DNA of 64,000 bases from Oceanospirillaceae bacterium (GTDB taxonomy: Bacteria > Pseudomonadota > Gammaproteobacteria > Pseudomonadales > Balneatricaceae), in the NCBI GenBank assembly GCA_013215375.1, contig JABSRB010000025.1:18991-82990 (forward strand), read 5' to 3'. The notes beneath the pieces were generated by a model, which saw only the letters and a list, made by a program, of their open reading frames with translations, was not told the DNA's origin and did not search any database. This document shows positions 32,939 through 41,903 of the stretch, one piece after another. Both the position numbers and the translations under genes were made by a program. Numbering within the stretch: position 1 is the stretch's first letter; every line of letters begins with the position of its first letter.

Positions 32939-35161
32939 ATGAATGACGAGTATTTAGATTTTTTTGTCGATGTTTCACAGCCCTTGGTCGCCAATACATT
33001 GCCCCCTTGGATTATCGGTATTATTGACGATGAGCCGCTAGTCCATGAGGCGACTTTATTTGCACTTGCAGAGATCGAAATAGAGGGGCGCAAGTTACAG
33101 TTTGTCAGTGCTTATAGTGGCCAAAAGGGCTTTTCGCTGATCCAGCAGTATCCAGATATGGCAGTAGTACTGTTAGATGTAGTAATGGAGTGCGAAGACA
33201 GTGGTTTGCAGCTGGTTGATCGAATTCGCAACGAATTAAACAACCACTATCTACAAATAATATTGCGTACCGGGCAGCCTGGAGATATTCCCGAAGAAGA
33301 GATAATTACCCGCTACGAAATAAACGCCTACAAAACTAAAAACGAATTAACCCGCAGTCAACTCTTCACCACTATTGCCTCAGCTTTAAGAAGCTATCAG
33401 CTATTGACGACTATCGAGAGCAGTCGCAATGGTTTGAGGCAAATTATTGAAGCATCTGGGAGTTTCTTGCAAGAGCGCTCTGTGAATGATTTTTCGCGAG
33501 GTGTATTAAGCCAATTTAAGCAATTATTTGCTGTTGCTGAACGCAGCGTGTTTTGTGCCACAACCCAGCCATTAAATGGCCCTGTGTCTGTTAGTGATTC
33601 CTACCAGCGAGTTGTCTTAGTGGCCGCCAGTGATTCGCTGACGCATTTTATTAATCGGGATATTAAGCAGCTCGATGACGAGATATTCGACACAGTAGCA
33701 CTAATACTAGCCAGTAAACAACATCGGTTTGAGGACGATTTTAGCGGACTCTATTTATCAACTCCCTCGGGATGGGAGGGGGTAATAGTGACCGAGCAAC
33801 GCGTGATTATAAGCGAGACGAGTGACGAGTTATTAAAAATATTTTGCATGAATGTAGCCTTGGGTTTAGAAAATGCCAAATACTTCACTTATTTGAACAA
33901 AGCGGCTTATAAAGATGAGCTGACAGGATTGAACAATAGAGTGGGGTTCATTGAAGAGGCGGGATTAAAACTGCAATCAAAGCGCATAGATCAAGCGCTG
34001 TATTTACTAGATATTGATTACTTTCATCAAGTGATTACCTCCTTAGGTTATGAGTTTGGCAATAAAATTTTAAAGAAATTGGCATCGACTTTAAAGCACC
34101 TGTTTTCTAGTGAAACGGTCTTTGGTCGTCTGCATTCTGATGTGTTTGCAATATTAGTTCCAGGCTTTGAAATGTCTGCACGAGAAGTCGCTGCTAAGTG
34201 TTCTAGGCCGATGGTTATAGAGGGGCAGTCGATTCGGATGGGCTTGACAGTAGGCATGTCGATCACTGCGGATGAGGCTGGCTATATCGATGATATTTCG
34301 GTACTGATTAGACGTTCAGAGATGGCTTTGCATGTAGCGAAAGATCACAAGAGGGGGGCGGGAGAGTCTTTTGATGCCTCCTACGAGGTTGAATCTTATC
34401 AATCCATGATGATTCTCAGTGATTTTAGAGAAGGTCTCGCTCGAGATGAGTTTTTTTTAGTTTTACAGCCCAAAGTCGATGTTAATAATCAGCAAGTGAT
34501 AGGTTTTGAAGCGCTGATTCGCTGGTTACACCCAGAGAAAGGCGTGGTGCCTCCCGGGGCCTTTATCCCCAGCGTCGAAAAATCCGGTATGTATTACGAG
34601 TTGGACCTGTATGTGGCTAAAGCACTGTGCCAATTACTTAACCACTACCCGCAAATTGATGTGCCAGTGTCCTTTAATATATCGGCAAACTCTTTGAATC
34701 ACGATAGCTTCGTCGGCGAGTTAAAAGCGGTGTTTATCGAGCATGAGATTGAGGCGAGCCGGGTGGAAATAGAAGTGACCGAAAATGCCTTGATTCACTC
34801 AGAGCAAGCTGTCGCGAGAATTAAAGAGCTTTACACTGCGGGCTTTAAAATAGGATTAGATGATTTTGGTGCCGGTTTTTCTTCCCTGGCATATTTACTG
34901 CGCCTGCCGTTGCATACCATTAAAATTGATCAGAGCTTTGTGGTTGATATTGTCGAACAACCCAAGTCGTATATTTTGTTAGAAGGCATATTGTCGATCA
35001 TTTCTAAACTCAACAAAGAAATTGTGGTCGAGGGGGTCGAAACGGAAAAGCAGCGTGACCTACTGATTACCTTAGGGGTGAGAGTGGTTCAGGGGTTCCT
35101 CTTTTACAAACCATTACCGGTAACCGAGGCCCTGGAATTATTGAAAGCTGAAAAGGGTTAA
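32939..35161 (+). CDS. Response regulator with DUF3369, degenerate GGDEF and EAL domains
   Basis: The 740-residue protein has a receiver domain (residues about 25-150) with IIDDEP and phosphoacceptor D80 in VVLLDVVM, then DUF3369 (about 170-310), a GGDEF-type domain (about 320-470) and an EAL domain (about 490-735). The GGDEF signature is degraded to RLHSDVF, so it should not make cyclic-di-GMP. The EAL part keeps EALIRW, VTENALI, DDFGAGFSS, IDQSFV and EGVET, so phosphodiesterase activity is expected, controlled by phosphorylation. No partner kinase is adjacent. Its 3' end overlaps a convergent gene by 4 bases. Confidence 0.9.
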   Translation: MNDEYLDFFVDVSQPLVANTLPPWIIGIIDDEPLVHEATLFALAEIEIEGRKLQFVSAYSGQKGFSLIQQYPDMAVVLLDVVMECEDSGLQLVDRIRNELNNHYLQIILRTGQPGDIPEEEIITRYEINAYKTKNELTRSQLFTTIASALRSYQLLTTIESSRNGLRQIIEASGSFLQERSVNDFSRGVLSQFKQLFAVAERSVFCATTQPLNGPVSVSDSYQRVVLVAASDSLTHFINRDIKQLDDEIFDTVALILASKQHRFEDDFSGLYLSTPSGWEGVIVTEQRVIISETSDELLKIFCMNVALGLENAKYFTYLNKAAYKDELTGLNNRVGFIEEAGLKLQSKRIDQALYLLDIDYFHQVITSLGYEFGNKILKKLASTLKHLFSSETVFGRLHSDVFAILVPGFEMSAREVAAKCSRPMVIEGQSIRMGLTVGMSITADEAGYIDDISVLIRRSEMALHVAKDHKRGAGESFDASYEVESYQSMMILSDFREGLARDEFFLVLQPKVDVNNQQVIGFEALIRWLHPEKGVVPPGAFIPSVEKSGMYYELDLYVAKALCQLLNHYPQIDVPVSFNISANSLNHDSFVGELKAVFIEHEIEASRVEIEVTENALIHSEQAVARIKELYTAGFKIGLDDFGAGFSSLAYLLRLPLHTIKIDQSFVVDIVEQPKSYILLEGILSIISKLNKEIVVEGVETEKQRDLLITLGVRVVQGFLFYKPLPVTEALELLKAEKG

Positions 35162-35472
35162 AGGTCTAATTTTCTTAAGCAATAAATGGTCTGGTCGACA
35201 TTCTTTGCAGGTTTAGCAATGCTAATACACAGGCCCAAAGATTTTAGTTCATGGTTAATGGGGCTGTTGAACAATACCTTTCTAAATGATAGGTATGCTA
35301 TAGGCTCTAGTTGATAAAAAGTTTGATAGAAGGAGCACAATTGCTCAAGACTGAAATGCCACTGCGAGCCTTGAATGCTATTGGTATTATGTGCATTAAG
35401 GGAGTTAATGAGCTTTTTATCCCCTGCATTAAAGAGGATAAAAAGCTGAGTAATAGCAGCGGCATCTAACAT
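35158..35472 (-). CDS. Small hypothetical protein downstream of cbtA
   Basis: The 104-residue product has no signal peptide or clear membrane helix, and I recognise no family. It starts 11 bases after the cbtA stop on the same strand and overlaps the end of the convergent EAL gene by 4 bases, which suggests it is the last gene of the cobalt operon. The sequence has normal composition with helical stretches such as EQLCSFYQTFYQLEP and a few Cys and His. It may be a chance frame, but the tight spacing argues for a gene. Confidence 0.5.
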   Translation of the reverse strand: MLDAAAITQLFILFNAGDKKLINSLNAHNTNSIQGSQWHFSLEQLCSFYQTFYQLEPIAYLSFRKVLFNSPINHELKSLGLCISIAKPAKNVDQTIYCLRKLDL

Positions 35473-35483
35473 ACTAAGTGCGG

Positions 35484-36224
35484 TTACTTCGCCTGCGGGA
35501 TGAATTTGTTTAAGCAGAGGCTAGACAGTAGGCCCATCAATATAAATAAAATTCCCATGCCAATGGCTGTCATTAGATAAAATTGCTCGCTTAATTCGTT
35601 CAATGCCAATACTGCCGCGGGATCCGTATTGGCAAAGCCATGTAGCTCAGGCATTGGCGCGCCAATGAGATGTGGAAGCGCAACGAGTACAACTCCTACT
35701 AGCTTCAAAAAGCGTGAAGCGTAATAAATAACCGCTATACCGATAACGCTTGCCAGTGCACAGAAAATCCACCAAACTTGGCGGTTTTCCAAATCGGCGG
35801 CAATAGTGCCCGGAACTTCAGGGTGCAAGCCTAGTAGGGCTGGTGCACCGAAAAAGCAAAACATAGCGACGATTCCCCACAGCGCCCCACTGACCGTATT
35901 CAGCTTGGGCTTTTGCGATTTTTCATTGTGCAACGCCATCAGTGAGATCATCATCAATGCCATTGCGAAGGCAATACTAATATTCGCGACGAGGGTTGAT
36001 GCAATTCTTTGAATTCCATCTTGTGGTGACCATGCATCTGAATGGTCGTGGCTGTGAGCAGCTGGTGCACTATCGTTGTGATGCTCAGCGACAGTCTCTG
36101 TCACTTCATAAACTTCGGCTGCATAAATGATAGGATTGATTTGTAACTGTTGGAATAGGCCGTAGCACAGGCCAGAAATAACGCCGACTATTAAAGCCGA
36201 CAAAATAAGATTACGTAATGTCAT
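35484..36224 (-). CDS. cbtA: Cobalt transporter subunit CbtA
   Basis: The 246-residue membrane protein has the N-terminal LILSALIVGVISGLCYGLFQQ helix and a His-rich extracytoplasmic loop EHHNDSAPAAHSHDHSDAW near residues 47-66, followed by four or more helices and the family block FCFFGAPALLGLHPEVPG. This is the CbtA pattern predicted to import cobalt for vitamin B12 and controlled by B12 riboswitches. It is downstream of cbtB but 262 bases away, with a minus-strand terminator-like hairpin between, so its level may be lower or it may have its own promoter. Confidence 0.9.
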   Translation of the reverse strand: MTLRNLILSALIVGVISGLCYGLFQQLQINPIIYAAEVYEVTETVAEHHNDSAPAAHSHDHSDAWSPQDGIQRIASTLVANISIAFAMALMMISLMALHNEKSQKPKLNTVSGALWGIVAMFCFFGAPALLGLHPEVPGTIAADLENRQVWWIFCALASVIGIAVIYYASRFLKLVGVVLVALPHLIGAPMPELHGFANTDPAAVLALNELSEQFYLMTAIGMGILFILMGLLSSLCLNKFIPQAK

Positions 36225-36428
36225 TGCACTTTCTCATGCTGAGCCACTAATCATATGCAATATCATGATGACAGTGTTGCTATTGATTGTTAGAGGGCTT
36301 CGTCGATTCAATATCAGACTGATAAGTCACAATAATGTGAGAGGAAAGTTCGTAAATCAAACGGCAAACAATCATACCAAAAGTTGCATGCAATATTATG
36401 GCTGAATTATTGGCTGTTCAATAGCCGT

Positions 36429-36456
36429 CAAAAAATAGCATTCAAGCTTTGCTATT
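36429..36456 (-). terminator. Terminator-like hairpin between cbtB and cbtA
   Basis: On the minus strand AATAGCA (36456-36450) pairs with TGCTATT (36440-36434) across 9 bases and is followed by TTTT. It lies 31 bases behind the cbtB stop. A wider pair, TGTTCAATAGC (36415-36425) with GCTATTGAACA (36451-36461), offers an alternative fold. Confidence 0.6.
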
Positions 36457-36486
36457 GAACAAAAAAATGTAGGTTATTAATCGAAA

Positions 36487-36672
36487 TTAATGACAGGGAA
36501 AGGCAAATGCATGACGTGCATCATGAGCTGCGTTATGCACAATTTCCATAGGTGCGAAGCCTACTAATAAAACTAGAGCTGCGCCCAAAGTAAGAGCCAT
36601 GAGAATTTGTTTAGTGCTTGAAACGCTTAAATCAGTAGATTGAGTGGTGCTAACTTGTTGAACATTTTGCAT
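36487..36672 (-). CDS. cbtB: Cobalt transporter small subunit CbtB
   Basis: The 61-residue protein has one membrane helix (LMALTLGAALVLLVGFAP) and a C-terminal histidine cluster, EIVHNAAHDARHAF, the defining metal-binding tail of CbtB. ATG 36672 follows TGGAGAAAACAT; an in-frame ATG six codons upstream lacks a ribosome site. It is headed by a cobalamin riboswitch and followed by a hairpin and cbtA. Confidence 0.9.
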   Translation of the reverse strand: MQNVQQVSTTQSTDLSVSSTKQILMALTLGAALVLLVGFAPMEIVHNAAHDARHAFAFPCH

Positions 36673-36735
36673 ATGTTTTCTCCAGTACACATCCCCGTGT
36701 ACAGATGTAAGTTTTAAGGTGAATTACCGTAGTTG

Positions 36736-36850
36736 TTGTGGCTGGTTCCGGGCTCTTGCTCGCAATAATTATCCTGTGCGAGCGATACCGTTGCGGGGGC
36801 AGCGAAGGCTAAATCGTATTATCGATCGTCTCACTTCCCATTTAACCTTG
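36736..36850 (-). ncRNA. Cobalamin (B12) riboswitch
   Basis: Read on the minus strand, the leader contains GGTTAAATGGGAA, then the most conserved block TGCCCCCGCAACGGTA (36801-36786) and the B12-box-like AGCCCGGAACCAGCCAC (36754-36738), in the order and spacing of the cobalamin riboswitch. It ends about 65 bases before cbtB, which fits translational or transcriptional shut-off by B12 of cobalt import. The outer limits are approximate. Confidence 0.88.
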
Positions 36851-37015
36851 TTCTTTTAGTTGTGCTAAGTAAGAAAACTACACTAGGTTGGTCTGAGCAT
36901 AATTAGAGGATATTCATCGTCTCTAGGCACCACCGCTACAGAGTAGCAGAACTATGTGTGTAGGTGAATGCAATTAGTGAGAAATAAACAACGCCTGTCG
37001 TAATCGCTCTAATTT

Positions 37016-37636
37016 TTAACTTAGGGCTAACCAACAGCCGACAGCAATCATTAAACTTCCCGATATTCGATTGAGTAACTTTACATTGTTTTTATTGAGC
37101 AGTAAGTGACGCAAGGCTTTGCCGCCAGAGGCGTAGAGCATCAAACAGCTAAACTCTAAACATAGAATAATCGCAATCATTACTGATAATTGAGGCGCTA
37201 AAGGCTGGTCGGCGATCAGAAAAGAGGGCAGTAAGGTAATAAAAAAAGCCCAGCCTTTGGGGTTGGCAATCGCAGTGATAAATCCATTGATCGCTAATTG
37301 TTTGGCGGCAGGCCGATTCTCTTGGGTACCCTTTTTATCGAGTACTAGCTTGCCCCTAGAGCACCACATTTGGTATCCAAGGAATATCAAGTAGCTGCCA
37401 CCGGCCAGCTTGAGCACAATGAATGCCTCGGGTAATTTCAGCATTAGCGCGGCAACGCCAACAGCAGCGGCAATGGCCACGAGTGCCACACCGAACAATT
37501 CACCTAGCATCATGTACATCGTTTGGCGCACGCCAATGGACATGCCCATCGTTAACGCCAGCAACATGCACATACCAGGGGTTATAGAGACAAAAAAGAA
37601 AGTCGGGATAAATAACGTCATTAAAGTGATCGACAT
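37016..37636 (-). CDS. LysE/RhtB-family amino acid exporter
   Basis: The 206-residue protein has six membrane helices and the family N-terminus FIPTFFFVSITPGMCMLLAL, where the usual PGP is PGM, followed by GEL-rich helix 2 and the NPKGWAFFITLLPSF block near residue 123. Such proteins export amino acids or homoserine lactones; the cargo cannot be predicted. The gene stands alone, and the start is 23 bases from an array of six 25-bp palindromic repeats, which probably covers its promoter. Confidence 0.88.
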   Translation of the reverse strand: MSITLMTLFIPTFFFVSITPGMCMLLALTMGMSIGVRQTMYMMLGELFGVALVAIAAAVGVAALMLKLPEAFIVLKLAGGSYLIFLGYQMWCSRGKLVLDKKGTQENRPAAKQLAINGFITAIANPKGWAFFITLLPSFLIADQPLAPQLSVMIAIILCLEFSCLMLYASGGKALRHLLLNKNNVKLLNRISGSLMIAVGCWLALS

Positions 37637-37659
37637 AATAGGATATTACTTCACTAATA

Positions 37660-37809
37660 GGGTTGTATAGTTACAACCGATATAGGGTTGTATAGTTACA
37701 ACCGATATAGGGTTGTATAGTTACAACTGATATAGGGTTGTAACTATACAACCGATGTTGGGTTGTAATTATACAACTGAGATAGGGTTGTTTAGTTACA
37801 GCCAGTATA
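37660..37809. repeat. Six 25-bp tandem repeats, each with a GTTGTA-N4-TACAAC palindrome
   Basis: Units begin with GGGTTG at 37660, 37685, 37710, 37735, 37760 and 37785, an exact 25-base period. Units 1 and 2 are identical. Each core is GTTGTA-N4-TACAAC; the spacer is TAGT in units 1-3, ACTA (its reverse complement) in unit 4, ATTA in unit 5, and unit 6 is degenerate. The palindrome is kept although the spacer changes, as expected of a protein-binding site. The array lies directly upstream of the LysE-type gene. There are no unique spacers, so it is not CRISPR. Confidence 0.9.
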
Positions 37810-37950
37810 AGGTGGTTTAATGGCACTCGAAATACGCAGAGTGGGCTCTAGTGTTTTGTAAACGTGGAGAGTCATTAGTGACTCTGAAATCGTCTATGGC
37901 TAGCTTGCTAGTTGTTTAATATTTACAGTTTCTGTAAAAGAAAAACGACC

Positions 37951-38010
37951 TAGTTCTCATCCAGAAACGGGGTTGTAACGAGGGAAACAGCTATTCCTGG
38001 ATGGGAGCTA
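37951..38010. repeat. Dispersed inverted-repeat element, copy 2 (60 bases)
   Basis: TAGTTCTCATCCAG (37951-37964) and CTGGATGGGAGCTA (37997-38010) pair at 12 of 14 positions. The first 34 bases match 12254-12287 with three changes. This shorter form has a 32-base interior. Confidence 0.6.
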
Positions 38011-38065
38011 ATTATTAAAGTATGTTTGACACTGAGTCAATCTAAAGCTGCACAGAAATTTGCTT

Positions 38066-38100
38066 ACAAGTCCAAAGTTTGGGGAAAACAAAGGACTTGT
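38066..38100 (-). terminator. Hairpin behind the Aer-like chemoreceptor gene
   Basis: ACAAGTCC (38066-38073) pairs with GGACTTGT (38093-38100), 16 bases after the chemoreceptor stop on the minus strand. A good T-run is missing, so terminator function is only likely from position. Confidence 0.45.
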
Positions 38101-38115
38101 AGGCATCTGTAAGGC

Positions 38116-39657
38116 CTATTTAAAGGTTTTGCTCAGCTCTTTAATCATGATGGTCTTGTGTTTGATCTCATCACCATTTTCTTTAACGACTAGTGAAAGA
38201 TCGGCATTTTTCTTGGAAATCGTATCGATTTCATTGAGAGAGTTAGTGAATTGATCAGCAACGCTCTGTTGTTGCTCAGTAGCAGAGCTTATCTCTAGTG
38301 TCATAGAGCTTACCTGACGCATTAAGTTGGTGATGTTATCGACTGACTCGCGAGTAAGTTGGCTAGCATCTGAGCAGTGCTGGGCCTGACTTTGGCTCTG
38401 CTCCATAGTGTGACTGAAGCCTCCTAAGACCTCTTGTAATTGAATAATGGATTCCTGAATGTTGCTGGCCGCTTGCTGGGTACGTTTAGATAGGTTCCTC
38501 ACTTCATCGGCAACTACCGCAAACCCTCTGCCTTGTTCACCAGCGCGTGCCGCCTCTATCGCGGCATTAAGTGCCAGTAAGTTAGTTTGGGAGGCAATAC
38601 CATTAATCTCTTCCATGGTTTGATTGATGTCGTTGGCGTTTTTTATCATGCCCTGAGCCGTTTCTGAGGCCGCGCCTACATTTTCAGATAACTCTTGAAT
38701 CTTTTGTTGATTGCTCTGAATAACCTCTGTTGCTTTTTGGCACTCAGAGTAAACGTTTTCAACTTGTTCGTGGGTGACGGCGGTATTGCTGTTGACACTG
38801 TGAATACTGTTATTGAATTCAGTTAAAGAAGCGAGTAGATCGCCAATGTTTAGTTTTTCCTGCTCGATGCCTTTAAGTGTGTGCTCGGCTGAGTGGCTAA
38901 GTTGATCGGAAATAGTAGACAACTGAGTACCAATATCTACTCCTCTACCGAGTACCGTAGTGATTCTTGATTGTAGTAGTTCAGCCTGATATTTCACGAT
39001 AGCGGTGTATCCTTTACCGCTAATAATCAATCGTGAAGGACTGTCTATCTCAGCGGCAAGCTCTTTTGCGTACTGAGGGAATCTAATTAGCTCCTCTTTA
39101 AATATTAAGAACATGCTGGAAATAAATAACAGCTGGATAGCAATACTGGCAGCGCTACTATCGATGAATAGCTGCGCGCCTAAAGAAAGGACCAGCAATA
39201 CGGCAAAGAGTGTATATTTTAAAGAGGAATTAGCGTGATAGTCAGGGGCTGATTTACCTTTGTTAAGATTTTCGTAAAGTGCGGTAGCTGACCGGCAGTG
39301 CTCTTGCTTTGGTATCACTCTGACAGATTGATAACCGGTGATCTTGTTGCCTTCATAGAGTGGCGTAACATAGGCATCTACCCAGTAATAATCACCATTT
39401 TTACAACGGTTTTTGACTAATCCTCGCCATGCTTGGCCTTTCTTTAATTTGCCCCATAAATCGGCAAAGGCTGCTTTGGGCATATCTGGGTGGCGTACAA
39501 TATTGTGGTGAGAGTTTATAAGTTCCTCACGGGTATAACCGCTGACCGTGCAAAAATCATCGTTGACATAGAGAATTCTGCCCTCTAAGTCCGTCATTGA
39601 CACTAGTTGCTGATCTTTAGAAAATTCTATTTCTCTGTTATTGCGTCGGTTTATCAT
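38116..39657 (-). CDS. Aer-like PAS-containing methyl-accepting chemotaxis protein
   Basis: The 513-residue receptor starts with a cytoplasmic PAS domain (residues about 8-115) with [37 protein letters not shown] and [17 protein letters not shown], the form that holds FAD in Aer. Two short membrane helices follow near 150-185, then the signalling domain with [20 protein letters not shown] near 360. There is no periplasmic domain. It most likely reports redox or oxygen state to the flagellar motor. It is a single gene. Confidence 0.92.
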   Translation of the reverse strand: MINRRNNREIEFSKDQQLVSMTDLEGRILYVNDDFCTVSGYTREELINSHHNIVRHPDMPKAAFADLWGKLKKGQAWRGLVKNRCKNGDYYWVDAYVTPLYEGNKITGYQSVRVIPKQEHCRSATALYENLNKGKSAPDYHANSSLKYTLFAVLLVLSLGAQLFIDSSAASIAIQLLFISSMFLIFKEELIRFPQYAKELAAEIDSPSRLIISGKGYTAIVKYQAELLQSRITTVLGRGVDIGTQLSTISDQLSHSAEHTLKGIEQEKLNIGDLLASLTEFNNSIHSVNSNTAVTHEQVENVYSECQKATEVIQSNQQKIQELSENVGAASETAQGMIKNANDINQTMEEINGIASQTNLLALNAAIEAARAGEQGRGFAVVADEVRNLSKRTQQAASNIQESIIQLQEVLGGFSHTMEQSQSQAQHCSDASQLTRESVDNITNLMRQVSSMTLEISSATEQQQSVADQFTNSLNEIDTISKKNADLSLVVKENGDEIKHKTIMIKELSKTFK

Positions 39658-40164
39658 TTTTTGGCTGCCTTGTAAAAGAGAATAAGCTATTTATCTGGTT
39701 AGGGAAATCAGCGTTTATTTCTATAGTAAAAAAATAATTGGAAGACTATTTGGCGCTATTAGTAACTGCTTTGTAAGAGAAAATCCATGAAAATTAGATA
39801 AATAATACAGCTGTTTGAATTTTATTAACTGATTATTAAGTAGATAGTCTCGCGCCCTATTATAAGGTAAAATATTAAGTTTTTGTTCATTTTTAGTAGA
39901 AAATTCAGAGTAAATGTAAAGCTTCATTATTGCAATGCTCTGTATATAAACTGGAAAAATGCCTACAGCAATAAAAAACCAAATTTATGCTGAATAAATT
40001 ATAAACAGTTGTTGTTTTGTGTCGTGTTTGATCTTTTGCTGGGAGGGGCTTTATAAATTGGCGGTGCAAATATAGGCGCTAATTTCTGAAATGACTTTTG
40101 CGATGTAACGAATCCCTGTACTGTGTTTTTAAATTAATATAGCTCACCAAATTTGGAGTATTAA
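39658..40164. other. Intergenic region, 507 bases, AT-rich
   Basis: I see no gene or clear structure. A 68-codon minus-strand frame (39721-39927) is low-complexity and has no recognised product. The last 15 bases hold TTTGGAG, the ribosome-binding site of the SDR gene. Confidence 0.4.
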
Positions 40165-40884
40165 ATGCAAAACCTAAACGAAAAAATTGTTGTTGTTATT
40201 GGTGGTACTTCTGGGATAGGTTTAGCAGTAGTGAAAGCCGCTTCACAACTAGGGGCAAAAGTTTATGCGGCGGGTAGATCACAGACTAATATAGATAAAG
40301 CTAAGGCTGTGTGTGACGATACAGTGAGCTTTCGCTTAGCCGATACCCATGATGATGCCAGCTTGTTGGCGCTGTTTAAGGAAGCGGGCGAAATAGATTA
40401 CCTAGTATCCGCAGCGACGGGTGCCGATCGCACTATCGCGCCTTTTGTTGAGCAAACTGCTGAGCAATTCTCGGCGGCTTTTCAAAAGTTTTGGGGTTAT
40501 ACCAATGTGGTTAGAAATGGTGAGGCGTTTGTTAAATCCAACGGCTCGATTACTCTTGTCAGTGGTACGCCTGCACGCAAATACAAGAGTGGTATGTCAT
40601 CGCTGAGCTGTACCGGCGGTGCAGTGGAAGCTTTTATTAAAGCGTTGGCTGTAGAAATTGCTCCCAAGCGTATTAATGGTGTATCTCCTGGTTTAATTGA
40701 TACCGCGATGTGGGATGTGATGGGTGAAGAGAAACAACAAAAACTGGCAGACATGACTGTTCATATACCGATGGCGCGTGCCGGGAAGCCAGAAGAGGTG
40801 GCTCAAGGAGTCATTTTTGCAATGACCAATAGTTACACCACCGGCACTATTGTTGATGTAGAGGGTGGTACTTTACTCAGCTAA
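40165..40884 (+). CDS. SDR-family protein with atypical active site
   Basis: The 239-residue protein has the Rossmann motif GGTSGIG at residues about 13-19 and the C-terminal SDR pattern NGVSPGLIDTAMWD, then IPMARAGKPEEVAQGV and GGTLLS. The catalytic Ser region is SGTPARKYKSG, but where family members have Tyr-x-x-x-Lys (as in YSASKAAV) it reads LSCTGGAVEAF, so both Tyr and Lys are replaced. It may bind NAD(P) without the classical reaction, or use other residues. It stands alone. The fold is certain, activity doubtful. Confidence 0.85.
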   Translation: MQNLNEKIVVVIGGTSGIGLAVVKAASQLGAKVYAAGRSQTNIDKAKAVCDDTVSFRLADTHDDASLLALFKEAGEIDYLVSAATGADRTIAPFVEQTAEQFSAAFQKFWGYTNVVRNGEAFVKSNGSITLVSGTPARKYKSGMSSLSCTGGAVEAFIKALAVEIAPKRINGVSPGLIDTAMWDVMGEEKQQKLADMTVHIPMARAGKPEEVAQGVIFAMTNSYTTGTIVDVEGGTLLS

Positions 40885-41109
40885 ACTCCTTTTGAAAATA
40901 TGGCCCGTGGCACCTTCAGGGAAAACGGGTTTTCACACTGTAGAGATGTTTTAGGCTGTGCCTAAACCATCAATTTTAATCCCCAGCAGCATGTTTGCGT
41001 ACTTATTTCCGCCATCAAATCGCCTCTTAATAGTCACTAGATGAGTTAATTCTGCGCAACCGCTGCGTAAAGGGATTGAACCTATACAATATTATCTATA
41101 AAATGTAAT

Positions 41110-41128
41110 GCTAATTAATCTCATTTAG
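41110..41128. promoter_or_regulatory. Weak Fur-box-like site ahead of the TonB2 operon
   Basis: GCTAATTAATCTCATTTAG matches the 19-base Fur consensus at about 11 positions and sits 10 bases before the DUF3450 gene. Much weaker than the site before hemP; iron control is plausible because the operon serves a heme receptor. Confidence 0.35.
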
Positions 41129-41138
41129 ATTCCTTCTT

Positions 41139-41903
41139 ATGAAATATAGCTCTGCCATTTTATCCGCCTTATTTTTTAGTTTGGCTGTTTTGCCTGTGAG
41201 TCTCCAGGCGAGTTCAGTCGATAATATTAATGCAAAAGTGCTGGTTAGCCAGGCTAATCAAGTGCAGCTGCAAAGTAAAATCGATCACCTCGACAAACAG
41301 CAATCAGCTCTTGATACAGAGTATCGCCAGTTACTGCAAACTCTGGAAGCTACCAATGTTTATAATCAGCAATTAATCCAACGTCTCCATAAACTTGATA
41401 CTAGTATCGATAATATCTCCGAGCAGCTGGTGTCAGTGGTTGCAATAGATAGTGAGATTACCCCGTTGATGAGCCAGATGTACCAAAGTTTACTGGGCTT
41501 TGTGCAGGCCGATATTCCCTTCTTACAGCGACAACGTTTAACCCAAATGCAAGTGTTGGAGGCTGATTTAGCCGATCCAGAGTTAAGTGTGAGTGCGAAA
41601 TATCAAAAGCTGTTGCAGGCGTTTGTTGAGGAGGAGAGCTACGCAGCGCAGATGAAAAGTTATCAGGGGAATCTCAATATTAGTGGCCGCGACACACAAG
41701 TGAATTTTTTGCATTTAGGTCGCAGCGCTTGGTACTACCAAACGTTAGATGCTCGCAGCGTCGCAATATGGCAACAAGCAACAAAGCGTTGGCAGCTGCT
41801 AGATGCTAACGGTAATGAAAATATCTCTAAGGCAATAAACATGGCGAGCAATGTTGGTATCCCGGAGTTGATTAACTTTAACTTGAGAGGGTTAAGCCAG
41901 TGA
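41139..41903 (+). CDS. DUF3450 family protein, first gene of the TonB2-type system
   Basis: The 254-residue protein has a signal peptide (cleaved near LQASSV, residue 25) and a long periplasmic coiled coil (about residues 30-115) with KIDHLDKQQSALDTEYRQL, followed by the DUF3450 C-terminal part with HLGRSAWYYQTLDARSVAIW. In marine gammaproteobacteria DUF3450 genes stand at the head of TonB2 operons. Its role in energising receptors is not worked out. The stop overlaps the GTG of the next gene by 4 bases. Confidence 0.88.
   Translation: MKYSSAILSALFFSLAVLPVSLQASSVDNINAKVLVSQANQVQLQSKIDHLDKQQSALDTEYRQLLQTLEATNVYNQQLIQRLHKLDTSIDNISEQLVSVVAIDSEITPLMSQMYQSLLGFVQADIPFLQRQRLTQMQVLEADLADPELSVSAKYQKLLQAFVEEESYAAQMKSYQGNLNISGRDTQVNFLHLGRSAWYYQTLDARSVAIWQQATKRWQLLDANGNENISKAINMASNVGIPELINFNLRGLSQ

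Larger units (their letters stand above)
37637..38115. other. Intergenic region with palindrome array and hairpins
   Basis: No gene is seen. From left to right: six 25-bp repeats (37660-37809), small hairpins GAGTCA-TTAG-TGACTC (about 37869-37884) and TTTACAG-TTT-CTGTAAA (37922-37938), the short inverted-repeat element (37951-38010) and the hairpin behind the chemoreceptor (38066-38100). Confidence 0.6.

Noticed and set aside
37660..37809. Possible CRISPR array
   Set aside because: The repeats are directly adjacent with no unique spacers and there are no cas genes; it is a plain tandem repeat.
39721..39927. 68-codon minus-strand frame in AT-rich gap
   Set aside because: Low-complexity product and no ribosome site.
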